Of a stretch of 64,000 bases of DNA, positions 59,433-64,000 are shown piece after piece. Both the position numbers and the translations under genes were made by a program. Below the pieces are notes generated by a model. That model did no database searches and was not told where the DNA came from. It worked only from the letters and a program-made list of their open reading frames with translations. How positions within the stretch are numbered: position 1 is the first letter of the stretch; every line of letters starts with the position of its first letter. Source of the stretch: Streptomyces novaecaesareae (GTDB taxonomy: Bacteria; Actinomycetota; Actinomycetes; Streptomycetales; Streptomycetaceae); contig NZ_JNWQ01000002.1 of NCBI RefSeq assembly GCF_000716875.1, forward strand, positions 1 to 64,000, written 5' to 3'.

Positions 59433-60146
59433 TCAGCGCACCAGTTGGGCCGCCCGGGGGCCGGTCCGCTCCAGCCACCAGTGGGCGACCAGCAGATTGA
59501 GCACCCAGCCCGCCCAGTTGGCGATGTCCAGGAGCGTCGGCAGGTCGATCCGCAGGCCCGGGACGTGCGGCATCAGCTCGACCACCACCCGGCCCCAGCT
59601 GGTGCCGAGGGCCATCGCGAAGCTGTAGACCATCCAGCGGCGGTGGTCGACGAACCGGCGTTGCAGCGCGGCCCTGAGCCCGAGCACGGTGGTGAGCAGC
59701 CAGAGCACCCCCATCATCGCCAGCCCGATCCGGCCGCTCGGCGCCGTGGAGTAGGGCAGCAGCACCAGGGCCAGCAGCCCGCCCGGCAGCGCCCCGGCGA
59801 AGATGTACACCCGGCCGCTGATCCGGTGCACCCTGGGGTGGTGGCGGCGGATCCACGGGAGGACCTGGAGGAAGACCGTCACCAGCGAGATGTTGCCGAA
59901 GACGACGTGCCCCACCAGCACCGCGTAGTGCGCGGGGAAGGACGGGTCGAGCGGGATCCGGGCCTGCCCCGGGCCCCCGGTCAGGTAGCGGGGGAAGGCG
60001 TACAGGAGGTTGAACACCACGAGGACGGCCAGTGCCGCCACCCATGGGCTCTGCCACCAGCTCGGCCGGGCCGCGGCCGCCCCGGCGGGTCTCGCGCGCA
60101 CCGGTCCGGCGGCCAGCGCCCCGGACGGCTCCGTGTTCTGTGTCAC
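59433..60146 (-). CDS. DUF2306 membrane protein
   Basis: 237 residues with about six helices. The DUF2306 pattern VLPWIRRHHPRVHRISGRVYIF and QRRFVDHRRWMVYSFAMAL holds conserved His residues that could bind haem or a metal. The family is uncharacterised. The GTG start is assigned by frame; its ribosome site is weak (GAGGATCATCG). It is 45 bases after the SDR gene and likely belongs to the LLM-oxidase-SDR operon. Confidence 0.82.
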   Translation of the reverse strand: MTQNTEPSGALAAGPVRARPAGAAAARPSWWQSPWVAALAVLVVFNLLYAFPRYLTGGPGQARIPLDPSFPAHYAVLVGHVVFGNISLVTVFLQVLPWIRRHHPRVHRISGRVYIFAGALPGGLLALVLLPYSTAPSGRIGLAMMGVLWLLTTVLGLRAALQRRFVDHRRWMVYSFAMALGTSWGRVVVELMPHVPGLRIDLPTLLDIANWAGWVLNLLVAHWWLERTGPRAAQLVR

Positions 60147-60191
60147 CGATGATCCTCGACTTCCCTGTTCGGTCCGGACGGTTCAGTGGTG

Positions 60192-60965
60192 TCAGTGGTG
60201 GTACTCGCCGGCGTTGACGTCCAGGCAGTGGCCGGTGACGGCACGGGAGAGCGGGGACAGCAGGAACAGCACGGAGTCGGCGACCTCGTCCGGCTCGGGC
60301 AGCCGGCCCAGGTCGAGGGTGGCCGCGATCTCGTCGTAGATGTCCTGCACGGTGACGTCGCGCTGCTTCGCCCACTGGCCGAAGCCCTCGCGCAGCGCGT
60401 CCGCCCAGATGTAGCCGGGGGCGACGGTGTTCACCCGGATCCCCTGCGGGCCGAGCTCGGTGGCCAGGCTCTGCGCCAGCGACAGCAGGGCGGCCTTGCT
60501 CATCTTGTAGCTGCCGAAGAGCCGCTTGGAGTGCCGGATCACCGCGGAGTTGATCATCACGACCGACCCCCGGTGCTCGGCCAGCGCGGGGGAGAAGAGC
60601 CGGGTGAGCCGCAGCGCGGCGTAGACGTTGGTCTCGAAGCCCGCGCGGACGTCCGCGAGGTCGACCTCGCCGAGATCGACCAGCGGGGGCACCGCGAAGG
60701 CGTTGTTGACCAGGGCGTCGACCCGGCCGAAGGTCTGCGTCGCGGCCTTGACCAGGGCGGCGGCCGACTCGTCGTCGGTGATGTCGGTGGGCACCGCCAG
60801 CGCCCGGCGCCCGGTCTGCTCGACCTCCTCGGCGATCTCGGCGATCCGGGACTCGGTGCGGGCGGCGAGCACCACGTCCGCCCCCGACCGCGCGGCGCGC
60901 AGGGCGATCGCCCGCCCCAGGCCGGGGCCGACTCCCGAGACCACGACGACCTTGTCCTCAAGCAT
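60192..60965 (-). CDS. SDR-family oxidoreductase
   Basis: 257 residues. NAD(P) loop VSGVGPGLGRAIAL; active-site Ser in INSAVIRHSKR and Tyr/Lys in GSYKMSKAA; NNAF in place of NNAG; C-terminus GHCLDVNAGEYHH. It is a paralogue of the SDR at 31274, and both lie near a YCII gene. Its ATG overlaps the stop of the berberine-bridge-type oxidase gene by 8 bases, so the two are translationally coupled. Confidence 0.93.
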   Translation of the reverse strand: MLEDKVVVVSGVGPGLGRAIALRAARSGADVVLAARTESRIAEIAEEVEQTGRRALAVPTDITDDESAAALVKAATQTFGRVDALVNNAFAVPPLVDLGEVDLADVRAGFETNVYAALRLTRLFSPALAEHRGSVVMINSAVIRHSKRLFGSYKMSKAALLSLAQSLATELGPQGIRVNTVAPGYIWADALREGFGQWAKQRDVTVQDIYDEIAATLDLGRLPEPDEVADSVLFLLSPLSRAVTGHCLDVNAGEYHH

Positions 60966-62508
60966 CCTGCGCCTCCAGCAAGTCCGGCTGTTGATGGGGT
61001 GGTTGGATCGACAGTGCGTGGCGGAACACGTTCCGGGGGTCGTACCTCCGCTTGACCTGCTGCAGGCGCGGGTAGTTGGCGCCGTAGTAGAGCGCCGACC
61101 AGGGCACCCCGGAGGTGTTCCAGGCGGGATCGGCCAAGTCGGCGTCGGGGTAGCCGATGTAGGCGCCGTCGGTGCGCTCGTCGGAGACGGGGACGCCGCC
61201 CGTCCCGGCGTGCACCTCGCGGTAGAACTCCCGGACCCAGGCGATGCAGGCCTCGTCCTGGTCCGCGGACTGCCAGACGCCGCCGCCGTAGAGCACCTTG
61301 AGGATCGAGTCCCGCTGGGCGGTGGCGGTGGCGTCGGGGGCGACGGTGTTGACCTTCCCGCCGAAGCCGGCGACCACCAGGCAGGACATCGGGTTGATGT
61401 GCTCAGGGTCGCTCAGGTAGCGCCAGATCACCGCGAGTTGGCGATCGGTGAAGCCCTTCCGCAGATAGCCGGCCTTGTCCTTGTAGCGGCCCCTGGGGTC
61501 GTTCGGGAAGCTGTACGAGGGCAGCCAGGAGCTCAGCCAGGGCGCGACCTCGACGGTGTGCACCGTCGGCTCCACCCCGACCCCGGCGGTGACGGACTCG
61601 TAGTGCTCGGCCAGCACCTTCTCGGCGTCCGGCCCCTCGTGGTCGATCACCGCGACCATGCCGAAGGCCCCGGAGTTGCGGTGGGTGACGATCAGGTTGC
61701 TCCACAGGCCGGCCGCCGGCGACACGGCGTCGTTCTCCTCGTACCAGGTGCAGTAGTTGCGCAGCAGGGTGGCGAGGGCCCGCTCCGTCATCTCGGCCCA
61801 GGGCCACATCACCAGCCGCTTCCACACCCGGGCGGGTGCCTTGGGCAGCAGCTCGCCCGGCTCGGCGGAGTCGGCCCCCGGGGTGCGCAGCCAGTACCTG
61901 GTCACCACGCCGAAGTTGCCACCGCCGCCGCCGGTGTGGGCCCACCAGAGTTCGCGGTGCGGGTCCTCGGGGTCGGCGGTCGCCACCACCGCCCGCGCCC
62001 GGCCGGACTCGTCGACGACCACCACCTCGACGGCGTGGAGGTGGTCGACGACCAGGCCGTCCCGGCGTGAGAGGGGCCCGTAGCCGCCGGCCGCGAAGTG
62101 CCCTCCGACGCCGACGTCGAGGCAGGTGCCGGCGGGGATCGTCACGCCCCAGCGCTTGAAGAGCGTCCGGTAGACGTCCCCCAGCAGGGCGCCGGAGCCG
62201 ACCTCGATGGCGCGGCGCCCGGGGTCGTGGGCGATGCGGTTCAGCTGGGACACGTCCAGCAGGACCTGCACCTCGGGGTTGGCGGTGAAGTCCTCGAAGC
62301 AGTGCCCGCCGCTGCGGACCGCGATCCGCCGGCCCGCCGCCACCGCTTCGTCGACGGCCGCCACCACGTCCTCGGTACTGGCCACCAGGCGCACCTGGTC
62401 GGGGCGTCCGACGAAGCGGTGGTTGTAGCCCTGGACGAGGTTCTCGTACCTCCGGTCCCCGGGGGTGATCACCACCGGGCCGGTCGGATCAACGGTCTTG
62501 TCGGTCAT
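60958..62508 (-). CDS. Berberine-bridge-type FAD-linked oxidase
   Basis: 516 residues. The FAD-binding PCMH domain has RSGGHCFEDF, whose His is the usual covalent FAD ligand. GTCLDVGVGGHFAAGGYG has Cys at the place of the second covalent link, so bicovalent FAD is expected. The BBE domain at the end has YYGANYPRLQQVKRRYDPRN. Such enzymes oxidise alcohols or form rings and C-C bonds in natural products. It lies 12 bases after the LLM gene and overlaps the SDR gene. Confidence 0.92.
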   Translation of the reverse strand: MTDKTVDPTGPVVITPGDRRYENLVQGYNHRFVGRPDQVRLVASTEDVVAAVDEAVAAGRRIAVRSGGHCFEDFTANPEVQVLLDVSQLNRIAHDPGRRAIEVGSGALLGDVYRTLFKRWGVTIPAGTCLDVGVGGHFAAGGYGPLSRRDGLVVDHLHAVEVVVVDESGRARAVVATADPEDPHRELWWAHTGGGGGNFGVVTRYWLRTPGADSAEPGELLPKAPARVWKRLVMWPWAEMTERALATLLRNYCTWYEENDAVSPAAGLWSNLIVTHRNSGAFGMVAVIDHEGPDAEKVLAEHYESVTAGVGVEPTVHTVEVAPWLSSWLPSYSFPNDPRGRYKDKAGYLRKGFTDRQLAVIWRYLSDPEHINPMSCLVVAGFGGKVNTVAPDATATAQRDSILKVLYGGGVWQSADQDEACIAWVREFYREVHAGTGGVPVSDERTDGAYIGYPDADLADPAWNTSGVPWSALYYGANYPRLQQVKRRYDPRNVFRHALSIQPPHQQPDLLEAQDA

Positions 62509-62520
62509 GCCCGTCGGCCG

Positions 62521-63687
62521 CTATCGGGCCGTCGGGGCGGGGGCGGCGGTCGCGGCGAACAGGTCGGGCGCCACGTCGCGGGCCATGGCGGTGGCCGACT
62601 GCCAGCCGATCTCGTGGGCGTTGCCGACGCCGCCGCAGAGCAGGACGAAGCGCCGGAAGCCGCCGGCCACCAGCGCGTCCAGCTTCGCCCGGACGGTCTC
62701 GACCGATCCGACCAGGGCGAAGGGGTTGCGCAGGTAGGACTCCGCGGGCGCCTCGAACACGCCCTGCACGCCGGTGTCGCCCTCCTTCGCGAGCGTCTCC
62801 AGCGGGCTGTCGTCGGGAGCGGCCCCGGCCATCCGGGCCAGGAACCCGCCGGCGGCCGAGATGTGCGACATGAAGCCGTCGCGGACGATCTCGGCGGCCT
62901 CGCGGTCGGTGTCGGCGATCACGGTGAAGCAGCTGGCCGCGGTGTTCGCCATGGACAGCTCGTGGCCGTGCTCCTTGCCGATCTCGAAGTAGCGGTGCAG
63001 GCGGGCGACCATCTCCGCCACGCTGATCTTGGACATGCCGCCCGCGGCCGGGTCGAGGTTCAGCCCGGTGAAGACGTTCCAGCCGCGGCGGGCCGCGGTC
63101 GCGAGGGACTCGTCCGTCTCCGCCGCCACCCACAGCGGCACCTGCGGCTGGACCGGCCGGGGCCACACGGTGACCTTGGCGACCTCGGCCTCCTGGAGGA
63201 AGGCCGCCGTGGTGGGCGTGAGGTCGGCCGGCGCGACCGGGTGGTCGATCCGGTTGACGGCCCCGTCGATGAGGTCGACGTTGTGCTCGAAGACGGCACG
63301 GTCCCCGCGCCGGCCGAGGCCGATCTCCAGCCGCCCGCCGGAGAGCACGTCGATCATGTTGAACTGCTCGGCGAGGTGGAGCGGGTGGTGCAGCAGGGCG
63401 AGGTTCACGCCGGAGACGAGCCGGGCCCTGGTCGTCCGCGCGGCGAGCGCGGCCAGCATGACGTTCGGGTGCGGGGACAGCGAGGACGGGCCGAAGTGCT
63501 CCGGCACGCTGAGCCCGGCGTAGCCGAGGCGTTCGGCCTCGACGCAGTGTTCGAGGTAGCTCTCGTAGAGCTTGGCGCCCAGTTTGGGGTCCCACTCCTC
63601 GGGTGCGCGCGATCCGGTCGGCGCGTAGGTGAGGTTGTCCCAGTAGACGAACTTGACGATGTCCGGGTCCTCGGAGAGTGTGCTCAT
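62521..63687 (-). CDS. LLM-class flavin-dependent oxidoreductase
   Basis: 388 residues of the luciferase-like TIM barrel: LTYAPTGSRAPEEWDPKLGA start, SVPEHFGPSSLSPHPNVML, HLAEQFNMIDVLSGGRLEIG, and a C-terminal RRFVLLCGGVGN. It would use FMNH2 or F420H2 for a monooxygenation or hydride transfer. The ATG at 63687 has AGAGGGGAACC upstream and starts MSTLSEDPD. First gene of the operon LLM, FAD oxidase, SDR, DUF2306. I see no sigma-type motif in front of it. Confidence 0.9.
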   Translation of the reverse strand: MSTLSEDPDIVKFVYWDNLTYAPTGSRAPEEWDPKLGAKLYESYLEHCVEAERLGYAGLSVPEHFGPSSLSPHPNVMLAALAARTTRARLVSGVNLALLHHPLHLAEQFNMIDVLSGGRLEIGLGRRGDRAVFEHNVDLIDGAVNRIDHPVAPADLTPTTAAFLQEAEVAKVTVWPRPVQPQVPLWVAAETDESLATAARRGWNVFTGLNLDPAAGGMSKISVAEMVARLHRYFEIGKEHGHELSMANTAASCFTVIADTDREAAEIVRDGFMSHISAAGGFLARMAGAAPDDSPLETLAKEGDTGVQGVFEAPAESYLRNPFALVGSVETVRAKLDALVAGGFRRFVLLCGGVGNAHEIGWQSATAMARDVAPDLFAATAAPAPTAR

Positions 63688-63814
63688 GCCGGTGGTTCCC
63701 CTCTGTTCGCAAGGCTCGCAGTGGATGTGAATCAATCTAGCCAGGCCGCGTGGGCATGCCATCTTCCAGATTGCCGGTGCGGCCCGGCCGGAAGTGACGG
63801 TCCGTCAGGCACGC

Positions 63815-64000
63815 CTCAGGGGGCGTCCGGTCGCTCCAGGGAGCGGGCCAGTGCGAGGGCGTCCGCGCGCACCTGGCCGCCCAGCCGGGGCCGTTGGCCG
63901 GTGTCGGAGTACTGCCGGGGCCGGCTGCCGGCGGTGCGCCGCAGCACGGTCACGCTGTTCTGCCGGAGCTTGCGGCTCTCCAGCAGGTTCAGCACCTCGA
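63815..64000 (-). CDS. C-terminal end of an unidentified protein (partial)
   Basis: An open frame enters from the right edge and ends at the TGA at 63817-63815. The last 61 residues include EVLNLLESRKLRQNSVTVLR and DALALARSLERPDAP, with coding-like third-position bias. It has no recognisable motif in the part shown. A 127-bp gap separates it from the LLM gene, which is on the same strand. Confidence 0.5.

Overview
The window is very G+C-rich DNA in which nearly every gene uses G/C in third codon positions. It has strong AGGAG-type ribosome sites, many GTG and TTG starts, an initiator tRNA of streptomycete type, an AfsR-like SARP regulator, and an AraC-type gene with three rare TTA codons. All of this points to Streptomyces or a close relative such as Kitasatospora. 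There is no polyketide synthase, NRPS or terpene cyclase in view. The window looks like an accessory chromosome region rich in oxidoreductases and regulators.

Layout. 1-8.5 kb: a cytochrome P450, a small secreted protein, a SARP/NB-ARC/TPR regulator, a MarR regulator, then a complete P450-ferredoxin-ferredoxin reductase operon. 8.7-15.2 kb: a CPA2 antiporter, two agmatine deiminase paralogues (one cytosolic, one a predicted Tat-exported lipoprotein) behind a perfect palindromic operator and a TetR gene, and a long acyl-CoA dehydrogenase. 15.2-24.6 kb: initiator tRNA, a decayed alpha/beta hydrolase, a cold-shock gene with a structured leader, a two-component system with a PepSY protein and a membrane protein, a cis-prenyltransferase, and a PadR locus with three 77-bp tandem repeats. 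24.6-31 kb: AraC and TetR regulators, an MFS transporter with a Met/His-rich N-terminal hairpin, a DinB/TIGR03084-like protein and a flavin epoxidase-like enzyme.

30.7-41 kb and 58.9-59.4 kb are tied together by an ECF42-type sigma factor gene (39712-40962). I find five copies of one bipartite motif, [T/C]GTCGA, then exactly 17 bases, then CGAC. They lie upstream of three YCII/DGPF genes, a DHA2 transporter, and an acyltransferase-P450-ferredoxin operon. This reads as a local sigma regulon that includes its own sigma gene.

41-49.4 kb is a tightly overlapping eight-gene operon of the ebo type (EboF-, EboE-, EboB-, EboA-like proteins, a second TIM-barrel protein, an EboC-like UbiA prenyltransferase). 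An inositol-3-phosphate-synthase-like gene sits in it and no EboD (dehydroquinate-synthase-like) gene is present. A beta-propeller protein heads the operon. 50-63.7 kb holds redox operons: PQQ-type propeller, epoxide hydrolase and SnoaL-like protein on one strand; group D flavin oxygenase, P450, zinc alcohol dehydrogenase and Tat multicopper oxidase on the other; then LLM flavoenzyme, berberine-bridge-type oxidase, SDR and DUF2306 protein. Together these look like tailoring, export and resistance functions whose scaffold-building genes must lie outside the window.
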